Assembly (NCBI GenBank): GCA_036971475.1
Contig: JBAIZL010000005.1
Location: forward strand, 170,468,386-170,532,385
Length of the DNA stretch: 64,000 nt
From: Prosapia bicincta
Taxonomy: Eukaryota > Arthropoda > Insecta > Hemiptera > Cercopidae
Reading direction: 5' to 3'
The notes below the pieces were generated by a model. It did not search any database. It was not told the DNA's origin and saw only the letters and a program-made list of their open reading frames with translations. A program made the translations under genes and the position numbers. Positions 1-12,279 of this stretch are shown piece after piece; position 1 is the first letter of the stretch, and each line of letters starts with the position of its first letter.

Positions 1-325
1 AGGGAAAGCTACCCCACTTTCCATGTTGACAGTCGAATTTCCGTCGCAAAGCGTGATGTGGCGTGGAGGGACGAGACGACCTTGAGCGGATCGATCAGAG
101 CGAAACAGCCTGTTACACCGAGTGGTAAGCATCTATGTAAAAATAGTTAAAGTAGACTTGCGCTCATCTACCGAGTAAGTAAATAGGGCTGCCCGTGAAG
201 TCCACTATACATTGATTCTTAGCACTTGGTTACCATTTAAGTTAGCATTTATTGTAAGCATATAGTTATATTCATTTTCAGGAGCAAATGCAGCCGCCCA
301 CGTATCATGTGGAAACACAGATAAG
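1..325 (+). CDS. Possible partial host gene: exon end 1-124 plus 44-bp exon 282-325
   Basis: Not recognised. Bases 1-124 are clearly GC-richer than the rest of the window and are open in frame 1; the other two plus frames have stops. The frame ends at a good donor (AGTG/GTAAGC, GT at 125). The 157-bp intron-like gap ends in TTCATTTTCAG at 281. Bases 282-325 (44 bp) join in phase: one base of the split codon comes from the first exon and two from the second, reading GANAAAHVSCGNTDK. That exon ends at a GTGAGG donor. The predicted peptide includes DSRISVAKRDVAWRD and shows no domain I know. One minus-strand frame is open throughout the 1-124 stretch, so strand is not certain. If real, the gene begins left of the window, and its next intron would cover much or all of what follows, since no downstream exon is evident. 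Splice signals and frame are seen; gene status is inferred. Confidence 0.4.
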
Positions 326-654
326 GTGAGGAAACGTGGCTACTTACGCTCAATGTTTTACTATACTGCAGCTATCTATAGTTAATTACTTTATGGAACT
401 GGCGTCCTGGAGAAATTAGTTGTATGGAATTACGGGCAACTTAAAATTATATTCACATCACCACAACAAGATGAAACTAGAAAAATAACCTTTATGCAGC
501 ATAGATTTAAAATTAAAATAAATATTTCTTTTCTCTATAACTTATACTAATATATTTTATTAAATAAATGACCTATGATGTATAAAACTATGTTTACAAA
601 ACAACGATGATTAGATCCTTCGGTATACCAACGGATTTATTAAACACATATTGA

Positions 655-1233
655 GAGACGCTGCTTGGAGAGACCAACGAATGTTAATAAAGAAATATTG
701 ATTAGAAATTTGCAAAGAAGCAGATGTGAGGAAGAAAGTGCGGCCGTTAGTTGAGCCGTATATTGACGGTAACGACTTATCCTGTCGAAGTTCTGTTACC
801 AGGAGGCCATATCTCAGGATAATGAATAGCCCGGGACAACTTAAGCAATGGGGAAAGTCACCTGGCTGCCATTCTGTACGATTGTTCTTAACGTTTAGAT
901 ACTTATCTTACGATGTTTGTACATTAAGGGTGAAATTATTATAGTAAAGATTAAACCAGCTTAAACAATGAGCAAACTTCCTTCTTAATTATTAAGTGAA
1001 ACATAAAGAATTCAATTTTATTTGGTGTAAAAACGTAACAATAACAAATATCGTGTATGAAATGCCTAATAATAATGATCACATTGCTACTTTATTTGAG
1101 CTATTTGTTAAAATTTGAACATATATAGTCTACATCTTTTTTTCATCTGAAATTTAAAGCCAGGTTGAGCTTTAATTAAAATTGTGCTTAGATGAAAAGG
1201 GAGAACTACATAAGTGAATAAATAGAGACGTGA
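655..1233 (+). repeat. Left flank of the satellite-bearing repeat module (copy A)
   Basis: The sequence from GCTGCTTGGAG (about 661) to the satellite start recurs in copy B (about 43700-44176) and, inverted, at 37914-38234. Its 726-944 frame matches the 37914-38153 minus-strand frame (shared SSVTRRPY, IMNSPGQ, KQWGKSP). The same peptide frame being open in two copies is notable, but copy B breaks it and no family is recognised. I treat it as repeat sequence, not a gene. The last ~110 bp also recur at 42115-42300. Confidence 0.75.
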
Positions 1234-4200
1234 GTAATTGTAACACAATTGTGTAAAATAATTGTTACACTTAGAAAGATTGGTATATATCAATTGATCT
1301 GGTCTGTACGAGTTACACAAACGAATAAAACATTCTTTACAGCTAAGATATGTATTAAATACAAATGTAATTGTAACACAATTGTGTAAAATAATTGTTA
1401 CACTTAGAAAGATTGGTATATATTAATTCACCTGGTCTGTACGAGTTACACAAACGAATAAAACATTCTTTACAGCTAAGATATGTATTAAATACAAACG
1501 TAATTGTAACACAATTGTGTAAAATAATTGTTACACTTAGAAAGATTTTTATATATCAATTCACCTGGTCTGTACGAGTTACACAAACGGATAAAACATT
1601 CTTTACAGCTAAGATATGTATTAAATACAAACGTAATTGTAACACAATTGTGTAAAATAATTGTTACACTTAGAAAGTTTGGTATATATCAATTCACCTG
1701 GTCTGTACGAGTTACACAAACGAATAAAACATTCTTTACAGCTAAGATATGTATTAAATACAAACGTAATTGTAACACAATTGTGTAAAATAATTGTTAC
1801 ACTTAGAAAGATTGGTATATATCAATTCACCTGGTCTGTACGAGTTACACAAACGAATAAAACATTCTTTACAGCTAAGATATGTATTAAATACAAACAT
1901 AATTGTAACACAATTGTGTAAAATAATTGTTACACTTAGAAAGATTGGTATATATTAATTCACCTGGTCTGTACGAGTTACACAAACGAATAAAACATTC
2001 TTTACAGCTAAGATATGTATTAAATACAAACGTAATTGTAACACAATTGTGTAAAATAATTGTTACACTTAGAAAGATTGGTATATATCAATTCACCTGG
2101 TCTGTACGAGTTACACAAACGGATAAAACATTCTTTACAGCTAAGATATGTATTAAATACAAACATAATTGTAACACAATTGTGTAAAATAATTGTTACA
2201 CTTAGAAAGATTGGTATATATCAATTCACCTGGTCTGTACGAGTTACACAAACGGATAAAACATTCTTTACAGCTAAGATATGTATTAAATACAAACGTA
2301 ATTGTAACACAATTGTGTAAAATAATTGTTACACTTAGAAAGTTTGGTATATATCAATTCACCTGGTCTGTACGAGTTACACAAACGGATAAAACATTCT
2401 TTACAGCTAAGATATGTATTAAATACAAACGTAATTGTAACACAATTGTGTAAAATAATTGTTACACTTAGAAAGATTGGTATATATTAATTCACCTGGT
2501 CTGTACGAGTTACACAAACGAATAAAACATTCTTTACAGCTAAGATATGTATTAAATACAAACGTAATTGTAACACAATTGTGTAAAATAATTGTTACAC
2601 TTAGAAAGATTGGTATATATCAATTCACCTGGTCTGTACGAGTTACACAAACGAATAAAACATTCTTTACAGCTAAGATATGTATTAAATACAAACGTAA
2701 TTGTAACACAATTGTGTAAAATAATTGTTACACTTAGAAAGATTGGTATATATTAATTCACCTGGTCTGTACGAGTTACACAAACGAATAAAACATTCTT
2801 TACAGCTAAGATATGTATTAAATACAAACGTAATTGTAACACAATTGTGTAAAATAATTGTTACACTTAGAAAGATTGGTATATATCAATTCACCTGGTC
2901 TGTACGAGTTACACAAACGAATAAAACATTCTTTACAGCTAAGATATGTATTAAATACAAACATAATTGTAACACAATTGTGTAAAATAATTGTTACACT
3001 TAGAAAGATTGGTATATATTAATTCACCTGGTCTGTACGAGTTACACAAACGAATAAAACATTCTTTACAGCTAAGATATGTATTAAATACAAACGTAAT
3101 TGTAACACAATTGTGTAAAATAATTGTTACACTTAGAAAGATTGGTATATATCAATTCACCTGGTCTGTACGAGTTACACAAACGGATAAAACATTCTTT
3201 ACAGCTAAGATATGTATTAAATACAAACATAATTGTAACACAATTGTGTAAAATAATTGTTACACTTAGAAAGATTGGTATATATCAATTCACCTGGTCT
3301 GTACGAGTTACACAAACGGATAAAACATTCTTTACAGCTAAGATATGTATTAAATACAAACGTAATTGTAACACAATTGTGTAAAATAATTGTTACACTT
3401 AGAAAGTTTGGTATATATCAATTCACCTGGTCTGTACGAGTTACACAAACGGATAAAACATTCTTTACAGCTAAGATATGTATTAAATACAAACGTAATT
3501 GTAACACAATTGTGTAAAATAATTGTTACACTTAGAAAGATTGGTATATATCAATTGATCTGGTCTGTACGAGTTACACAAACGAATAAAACATTCTTTA
3601 CAGCTAAGATATGTATTAAATACAAATGTAATTGTAACACAATTGTGTAAAATAATTGTTACACTTAGAAAGATTGGTATATATTAATTCACCTGGTCTG
3701 TACGAGTTACACAAACGAATAAAACATTCTTTACAGCTAAGATATGTATTAAATACAAACGTAATTGTAACACAATTGTGTAAAATAATTGTTACACTTA
3801 GAAAGATTTTTATATATCAATTCACCTGGTCTGTACGAGTTACACAAACGGATAAAACATTCTTTACAGCTAAGATATGTATTAAATACAAACGTAATTG
3901 TAACACAATTGTGTAAAATAATTGTTACACTTAGAAAGTTTGGTATATATCAATTCACCTGGTCTGTACGAGTTACACAAACGAATAAAACATTCTTTAC
4001 AGCTAAGATATGTATTAAATACAAACGTAATTGTAACACAATTGTGTAAAATAATTGTTACACTTAGAAAGATTGGTATATATCAATTCACCTGGTCTGT
4101 ACGAGTTACACAAACGAATAAAACATTCTTTACAGCTAAGATATGTATTAAATACAAACATAATTGTAACACAATTGTGTAAAATAATTGTTACACTTAG

Positions 4201-6420
4201 AAAGATTGGTATATATTAATTCACCTGGTCTGTACGAGTTACACAAACGAATAAAACATTCTTTACAGCTAAGATATGTATTAAATACAAACGTAATTGT
4301 AACACAATTGTGTAAAATAATTGTTACACTTAGAAAGATTGGTATATATCAATTCACCTGGTCTGTACGAGTTACACAAACGGATAAAACATTCTTTACA
4401 GCTAAGATATGTATTAAATACAAACATAATTGTAACACAATTGTGTAAAATAATTGTTACACTTAGAAAGATTGGTATATATCAATTCACCTGGTCTGTA
4501 CGAGTTACACAAACGGATAAAACATTCTTTACAGCTAAGATATGTATTAAATACAAACGTAATTGTAACACAATTGTGTAAAATAATTGTTACACTTAGA
4601 AAGTTTGGTATATATCAATTCACCTGGTCTGTACGAGTTACACAAACGGATAAAACATTCTTTACAGCTAAGATATGTATTAAATACAAACGTAATTGTA
4701 ACACAATTGTGTAAAATAATTGTTACACTTAGAAAGATTGGTATATATTAATTCACCTGGTCTGTACGAGTTACACAAACGAATAAAACATTCTTTACAG
4801 CTAAGATATGTATTAAATACAAACGTAATTGTAACACAATTGTGTAAAATAATTGTTACACTTAGAAAGATTGGTATATATCAATTCACCTGGTCTGTAC
4901 GAGTTACACAAACGAATAAAACATTCTTTACAGCTAAGATATGTATTAAATACAAACGTAATTGTAACACAATTGTGTAAAATAATTGTTACACTTAGAA
5001 AGATTGGTATATATTAATTCACCTGGTCTGTACGAGTTACACAAACGAATAAAACATTCTTTACAGCTAAGATATGTATTAAATACAAACGTAATTGTAA
5101 CACAATTGTGTAAAATAATTGTTACACTTAGAAAGATTGGTATATATCAATTCACCTGGTCTGTACGAGTTACACAAACGAATAAAACATTCTTTACAGC
5201 TAAGATATGTATTAAATACAAACATAATTGTAACACAATTGTGTAAAATAATTGTTACACTTAGAAAGATTGGTATATATTAATTCACCTGGTCTGTACG
5301 AGTTACACAAACGAATAAAACATTCTTTACAGCTAAGATATGTATTAAATACAAACGTAATTGTAACACAATTGTGTAAAATAATTGTTACACTTAGAAA
5401 GATTGGTATATATCAATTCACCTGGTCTGTACGAGTTACACAAACGGATAAAACATTCTTTACAGCTAAGATATGTATTAAATACAAACATAATTGTAAC
5501 ACAATTGTGTAAAATAATTGTTACACTTAGAAAGATTGGTATATATCAATTCACCTGGTCTGTACGAGTTACACAAACGGATAAAACATTCTTTACAGCT
5601 AAGATATGTATTAAATACAAACGTAATTGTAACACAATTGTGTAAAATAATTGTTACACTTAGAAAGTTTGGTATATATCAATTCACCTGGTCTGTACGA
5701 GTTACACAAACGGATAAAACATTCTTTACAGCTAAGATATGTATTAAATACAAACGTAATTGTAACACAATTGTGTAAAATAATTGTTACACTTAGAAAG
5801 TTTGGTATATATCAATTCACCTGGTCTGTACGAGTTACACAAACGGATAAAACATTCTTTACAGCTAAGATATGTATTAAATACAAACGTAATTGTAACA
5901 CAATTGTGTAAAATAATTGTTACACTTAGAAAGATTGGTATATATCAATTCACCTGGTCTGTACGAGTTACACAAACGGATAAAACATTCTTTACAGCTA
6001 AGATATGTATTAAATACAAACGTAATTGTAACACAATTGTGTAAAATAATTGTTACACTTAGAAAGATTGGTATATATCAATTCACCTCGTCTGTACGAG
6101 TTACACAAACGGATAAAACATTCTTTACAGCTAAGATATGTATTAAATACAAACATAATTGTAACACAATTGTGTAAAATAATTGTTACACTTAGAAAGA
6201 TTGGTATATATCAATTCACCTGGTCTGTACGAGTTACACAAACGGATAAAACATTCTTTACAGCTAAGATATGTATTAAATACAAACGTAATTGTAACAC
6301 AATTGTGTAAAATAATTGTTACACTTAGAAAGTTTGGTATATATCAATTCACCTGGTCTGTACGAGTTACACAAACGGATAAAACATTCTTTACAGCTAA
6401 GATATGTATTAAAATACAAA
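1234..6420. repeat. 133-bp satellite array, 39 monomers, with a 17-monomer higher-order repeat
   Basis: The monomer is 133 bp and 39 copies fill 5,187 bp exactly. Marker variants repeat at 2,261 bp (17 x 133): the GATC-bearing variant CAATTGATCTGG is at 1291 and 3552, and the AGATTTTTATATAT variant is near 1543 and 3804. Two 17-monomer units (1234-3494, 3495-5755) are followed by five more monomers. Inside each unit a run of monomers recurs 8 units (1,064 bp) later, and the last three monomers repeat a trio 5 units (665 bp) earlier. Each monomer has the palindrome ACACAATTGTGT and three GTWACAC motifs. The overlapping 86-codon open frames are artefacts of a 133-bp period (44 codons plus 1 base) and start at TTG. 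Confidence 0.97.
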
Positions 6421-7110
6421 CACACACAACATTTTAAGTATTCCGAAATTTATACTATTCGAATATGGCAGCAATACCTTTCATTATTGGGCATCGGACT
6501 AAGATGTATTTCAGTTTCACAATATATCTTCTGTATTAGTATATAGCACAATTTGTTTTAATGTCTTACTTTAATCGTGTATTTGTCGGTATTTCCAAAA
6601 TGTTCCATTGTAAAATGTTTGGAAACAAGTTGATTAAAAACAATATCGAAAACGTTTGTAAACCTTAAATAAATTAGAAAAATAATACAACTTTACTCTA
6701 AAATAGAGGGAAAATATTCTTTACGTGGTAAAGAATAAACTATAATCGAACAATTATTTATTCTTCAACCCCACACAAATGTATAATAAATAACTTCCCC
6801 TCAGTCATTTATCTCAAGCGAGGACGTTTATATTGTGCATTTTTCCTTGAGAGTCTGAAGATTAGAAGAACTCCTGCAGGATTCTCAAAAAATGGAATAC
6901 TTTTACGTATATTTTAAAGAAACACGTAATCCCATATCTCTTTTTTTACATATCTTGTACAGAAGCATATAAAAATACTTTTGATTTAAACTTACATTGA
7001 ATAATCTACAGAGTAATTAACCCTTAAACAGAATTATTTCAAAAGTTTTAGATTACTTAACCCAGATTCAGTAGAAATTTAGATATAAAATTTCAATAGA
7101 ATTGCTTACC
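6421..7110 (+). repeat. Right flank of the satellite-bearing module (copy A)
   Basis: It begins with AACATTTTAAGTATTCCGAA after the last monomer and matches 44600-45320 in copy B. Part of it (about 6745-6960) matches 36841-37080 in reverse orientation. No coding signal was seen. Confidence 0.8.
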
Positions 7111-8930
7111 CTCATACATTTTGGTTGTTATGCTATATATTTAGTTTAAATATATTGCTGTTATCTATATAAGAATATTTGGCTGTATTAAATGTATTGT
7201 TGTATGTATAATATATTCAATAGTTCAATGTATTTAATAACTATTCACTGCCTAAAAATAAATATTTTACTAGTAATATAAACAAATTTTTTAAAGGCAA
7301 TTCCATCATAAATCAACAAAGAAAAATATTATTTCAATTTCTTTTTATTTTTTAATTACATTAATATAAATATGGATACATATGCCACAATAGCAATATT
7401 TCGGGCCAAAATAGAAAGTGAATTTTCATCCAATTTTTAATTTTCCTTTCTATGTGTAGTGCTGGACTATTATTTTTGTTTGTAACTATCTATACGCTTT
7501 TTTTACGTCGATTGCATGGTGCTGTAGTTGTTTTTTTATTTTCTTTCGCGTTGTGTCCGTTTAAAGCAGATTCGATACCGTTAATCCAGTTAGTTTATTT
7601 TATTCTTTTCATTAATTTTTAATCCCAGAACATTACTTGATATTGTGTGGTAACCATGACAACAATTTAGGGTTGTGTAATGAAAGTTTTGACGACAACC
7701 AGATGGGGGCAAAATAAACATTCATATACATCTTTAAGTAGTAAATTTCTAGCTATGGGAAAGTTGGCTTTCTGCCAAAGAGCTTTAAACATGAAGATAC
7801 TCAGTTCGAATCCGACCTAGATGCCCGATTTCTTAAATTTAATACTAAATAAATACTTGGAAAACCTGTATCAGACCCCAACAATAATTTTCATTCTCTA
7901 TAAAATAAATTAAATGTATTCTGACATATTGGATTATTAAAATCGTATTTTATTAAAGATTGAAACATTTTTCAAGATATATACATCAGGAGAGTGTGAG
8001 CAACAGAAGGAATTGAAAAAAATGAAACTCATATTGGTAAACACGACTAAACATGTATATTTGTGTACATACACACTGCAGATTCAAACAGAGAACACGG
8101 TTCCGCGCAAGTGTGTGGAGAACCTGGTTCTCGGTACGGAACTCGATAAAGAGTTAAGGAAAATAGTTTTTTTAACAATTTATCTAATTAGTCTGTTTAA
8201 ATACAACATTTTAATTATTTAATTTCAAAATGATTTAAGCAAGTGTTTATAGTTTAGATATGATTTCAAATGTGTTTCTCTTTTAAAAATAATATTTTCT
8301 AATCATTGGTTAATATTGTTTTAATAATTCCATATTTGTCATTTTATTAATTTTTTGTCACGTACTTACGTACGTTACTTGCTTTTCTTACGCATATGTT
8401 AGGGGATTTTGTTGAAACATTATTATCACTAATAAAGCTGCATTGCTCTCGAGTTGTTGCAGATACTGCATTTAAATTCCGCTTACAGAGCTGTATTTGA
8501 AAATGCGTGGGTAAAATGAGTCATTAGTTCTCAATAACCACTACCTTCAATTTGTCGCCCATTGTCACGTGTTGAACCATGTTAAATAATTAAGGCTATT
8601 CTCTTATAAAAGCTGAATAATATACAGGAACCTGTGTTTGAAGGGTTTTTAATGGCCTAATAGTCTATTTTACCATTCGTTACAATTGAGCTATATCTTA
8701 TCGGCTTAACGAAACGAAAAGTTTATAAGCAAATATTTTTATATTACTTTAGCTATTGTTCAAATTTTCCGGAAACAACAAAGCCGCAGAAACTATTTCT
8801 AATCCTTCATTCAGTGTCTTCTCCAACTTCGACAAAACGTTAGTCGTTTACAATAATCTATTACGTACCGACGTTATATTCTCATGATTACAAGACCATT
8901 GAGTAATGTGTTTATATCGACTCACACGTA
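7110..8930. other. AT-rich segment present only in copy A
   Basis: Copy B passes directly from the equivalent of about 7110 to about 8930 (45320-45350), so this 1.8 kb is an insertion in A or a deletion in B. It holds a short 69-codon frame at 8013-8222 with no recognisable domain, a weak tRNA B-box-like motif (GTTCGAATCC near 7806), and nothing else I can support. Confidence 0.6.
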
Positions 8931-9229
8931 AAGGATATATCATTGAAAACTGTTCCTGATGAGTTAGAAACAGGTTGATCAGAGAATAATAAAACTTAGG
9001 ACTGGCACACTAAAATTAAACATTTAGCAATAATAACCTCAATTTACTATACATGTGCTCACAAAAATGTAAACTCATTATTTCTTTACAGAATAGTGAA
9101 CTATATTACAATATATTAAAATAAACTAAAAACTAGATTTTATTGTTATTATTACTATTTTGTTATAAGGAATGTAAATATATTTTCCTAACCAACACTA
9201 ATTACAGATTCAGTTTATAATAGGCCATC

Positions 9230-9510
9230 TGGAACTTTATACATCAACTTGTTACTTTGCGTTATTGGACTTAATTATGTTTAACCAGGCCTGCAATCAA
9301 GACCAATCAAACATTTTTAACAATACCAATCAAATACTTTACAGATACGTATGGGACTCTACACATCAACTTGTTACTTCACTTTAGTAAACATAATTAT
9401 GTTTAAGCAGACCTGCATCAAGACCAACCAAATATTTTTAACAAGACCAATCAGATACTTTACACATACGTATGGAACTTTATACATCAACATTTTGTTA
9501 CCTTACGTTT
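9230..9510. repeat. Short ~121-bp tandem repeat (2+ copies)
   Basis: The sequence around ACATCAACTTGTTACTT recurs near 9240, 9362 and 9483, together with a following GACCAATCAAA-type stretch, giving a period of about 121 bp. A counterpart with the same internal repetition lies at 45780-45980 in copy B, so the tandem copies predate the large duplication. Confidence 0.7.
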
Positions 9511-10154
9511 GTAAACTTTGAAATATTTTAACCTAACCTATCCTGGCCACAGATTTTATGGCTATATTAAATTGTATTGCTGTACTCTGCCTTGTGAAGA
9601 AACCTTGGTTATATAAAACCCAAACCTGCATATTTAAACCCGATTTTAATTTTTGGAATAGCACTTTCAAATTGTATTACTGTCATCATGTTCCAGAGGA
9701 CTGTTTTTAACAAAGTGCATACTTCCAATATATTCACACTTGAAATCTAAAGAAACGGAGAAACAATACATCTTTAATATTGAATTCCTATAAAATATAT
9801 CAAGTATTATTATAACTTTTATCCGTATCTGTGATCTTAGTGTTATAATCAGAGCAGAACGTGCAATCTTCAGTTCAACTTTGTTCTGAACGGTTTATTG
9901 ATCAATACAATAAACAAAAACCTGAACCCAGTTTTACTTTAAATCTATCTTGACAAAATGTCTATTTAGGAATTAAAATGAAATAAAAAGTTCATTATTC
10001 AGAGATTTTTATAGATAAAAACAAAACAAAAAGATTTAAGTATAACATTTTATAAAATTTATTTTTGAATATAAAATTTTAAGTTGTAATGAAATCATTC
10101 ACCAAAAAGTTTGACAAATTCGACCACTCGATCAATCCCATAATAAAAGGACAC

Positions 10155-10475
10155 CAAGTAATATACCCTTTCAAGGGTTACAGCTTTTTGATGTATGTTA
10201 CTCCTTGCCATTGACGCAGACTTCAAGATACTGTGTCAAAGTTCCAGAGAGAATTTAGTAATTAGTGTGTTGTATAGTGGTGTTATGTTTGCGGTGAACT
10301 TCTGAGGAACTCTCGAATAATTTGATTCCGTCACTTTAGTAATTAGCCCCCATTGACAAGTTTAGTATTGAGAACAAGAGATCGTCGTGGAACATACAAG
10401 TAGAACTTAATGGCAACGGTTTTGATTATATCTCTTAGCAAGTATACCTGATTTAATCTTGACTACTTTTCCTAG
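10155..10475. other. Highly conserved non-coding island (copy A)
   Basis: It aligns to 46620-46940 with about 8 substitutions over about 310 bases, whereas the immediate flanks are only about 70-80% alike. All frames have stops, so it is unlikely to be protein-coding. It could be a regulatory element, an RNA gene, or a gene-conversion tract. Confidence 0.6.
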
Positions 10476-11245
10476 TTATGAAAGATTTGCTCACCTACTT
10501 AAATAGCAATAAATTAAATCTCCATAACTAACAATATATCAAACTCTATAATACGATATATTTACCAAATAATAACTAATTAATAAACGTTGTTGTTTTA
10601 AACCCCTATGCATATTTCGATAGGCTGGTGGTCATCATCACCACCACAATTCAACGTAGTTACATTATGATAATGTTGACTTCGTCATCGAGATGTACAT
10701 AAAAGTATTGTATTCCCAAAATAAACAGTACTAACACAGTTTTAAGATAAAACAATAATAAAGTATATATTTATTTTATTTACATAGTTTTACAAACACA
10801 TACGAATAAAAAAGGGAAATCTGTTAGATTCGGGTATAACCATGTTCTATGTGATCTCCGTTCAAATTGAAGCAACGCACTCTTACCATTCTTGAAGGTG
10901 TTTCATCATTTTGATGATGGTGATTTGTGGTTCATCACTAAAAATCTTCTACTTCATCATTCCCCAAACGTAGGCTACAGATGCTGTAAGATTAAGGGCA
11001 TGGGGTAGGAAACTAAGTTTTGTTCTAAATAAGATAAGGCGATTGCGAAAAGTTTTTTGAAGGGAAACTATGTTGGTTAAGGTAGTGTGCCTTGCGTCCT
11101 CTTGCTCCAGCAACGGTTCCAACCATTGTGAACGGAAAGACAGGTTTCGGGCACAACAAAATCTTTTTAGGTCTGCTATAAAACGACCAAGAATGACCCT
11201 ATATTGGTCATTTTTCTACAGATGATTGGGTTTCAGTACTGTGAA

Positions 11246-12197
11246 ACGGCAAAAAAAGACCGATGAAAGAAGTATGGTAATAGTATAGAATATATAACTA
11301 GGCCAAAGTGCATAATTTTGAAATTATTTAAAATTATTCGCATAAAAATGGTAACTATAGGGAAAGGAAATGTAAACATATTTACTTTAAAATAAATTAG
11401 ATAATTTGTGAATGTTAAAATATATTATAAACAATCATAACGCTAAATAGGCCAAAGCCTAATCGACCTGTATGGATTAAACGGTAATTGTGTGGCCTAT
11501 TGGACCAGGTCAAGAGGAATAATATTATAACAATTTTAACCAAATATAGTAATGAATAGTGAATATAATAATAAGAAGTGTAAGAAGAGAAATTTAGGCC
11601 TAGTAGGGAAAATTGTAATTCTTTAAAGGTAATAATCATATTATCAAATGATATACCTAGGATTGAGGTTAGGAATAAAATTATATTTGATTTGGTTTCA
11701 AAACGTGTTTTGAGAGATTGTTTATAAGATCTTGCCAGGGAGGAAAGAGCGCTGCCGTTGTTATTTGATAATTGAAAAGGAACAGTAAATTAAATAAATT
11801 AAAAGAAATAAAAATTATTAGAATGAAAGTTAAAAAATTAAAGTAACACATTACGTTAAAGAAAATATTTTCATAAAAATCAAGATGAAATAAGTTCAGC
11901 TAATAGAAGTAAAATTAAATATAAACAGTATGATTACCTTGGTAACAGAATTCCCAATGGTGTAAAAAATTAAGATGGAATAAATGACGTAGGATTTTAG
12001 TCTTTTAAAGAAAAAAGCGTACCTTTGTCCAAGGAACTGGAGTAGCGGTTTTTTTTTATCAGCAAACGTTGTTAGTCAAGGGACATGCCATTACTTTTTT
12101 GCGAACGAGGAAAGGTCATCGACGTGAGGATTGTACAAAGGTTAGCCGAAAGAAGTCGAGGGAAAGGCAGAGTGGAGGTTAGGTCCGAAGGAACTAT
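11246..12197. other. ~950-bp segment present only in copy A
   Basis: Copy B runs from the sequence equivalent to 11245 (AGTACTGT, 47746-47753) straight into the equivalent of 12198 (TTTGATCTAATA). The segment has no terminal inverted repeats or recognisable protein. The minus-strand 74-codon frame at 11415-11639 is AT-biased and not convincing. Confidence 0.55.
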
Positions 12198-12279
12198 ATG
12201 TTTGATCTAATACAATATAATCTTTTCTAGTTATTACTTGAATATATTGTTTTTTGTTAACTATGATCTATGTTGTTAG

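Noticed and set aside
1234..6420. CRISPR-like array
   Set aside because: The units are contiguous with no unique spacers, and the context is eukaryotic; it is satellite DNA.
1395..6546. Many overlapping ~86-codon open frames across the satellite
   Set aside because: They start at TTG, each spans two monomers in different frames because 133 is not a multiple of 3, and they change with every monomer; they are repeat artefacts, not a gene family.
7745..7830. tRNA gene
   Set aside because: Only a B-box-like motif; the T stem mispairs at two of five positions and no acceptor stem forms.
8951..8985. Hammerhead-ribozyme-like CTGATGAG...GAAAC
   Set aside because: Stem II would be too short and stems I and III do not form; copy B changes paired bases without compensation.
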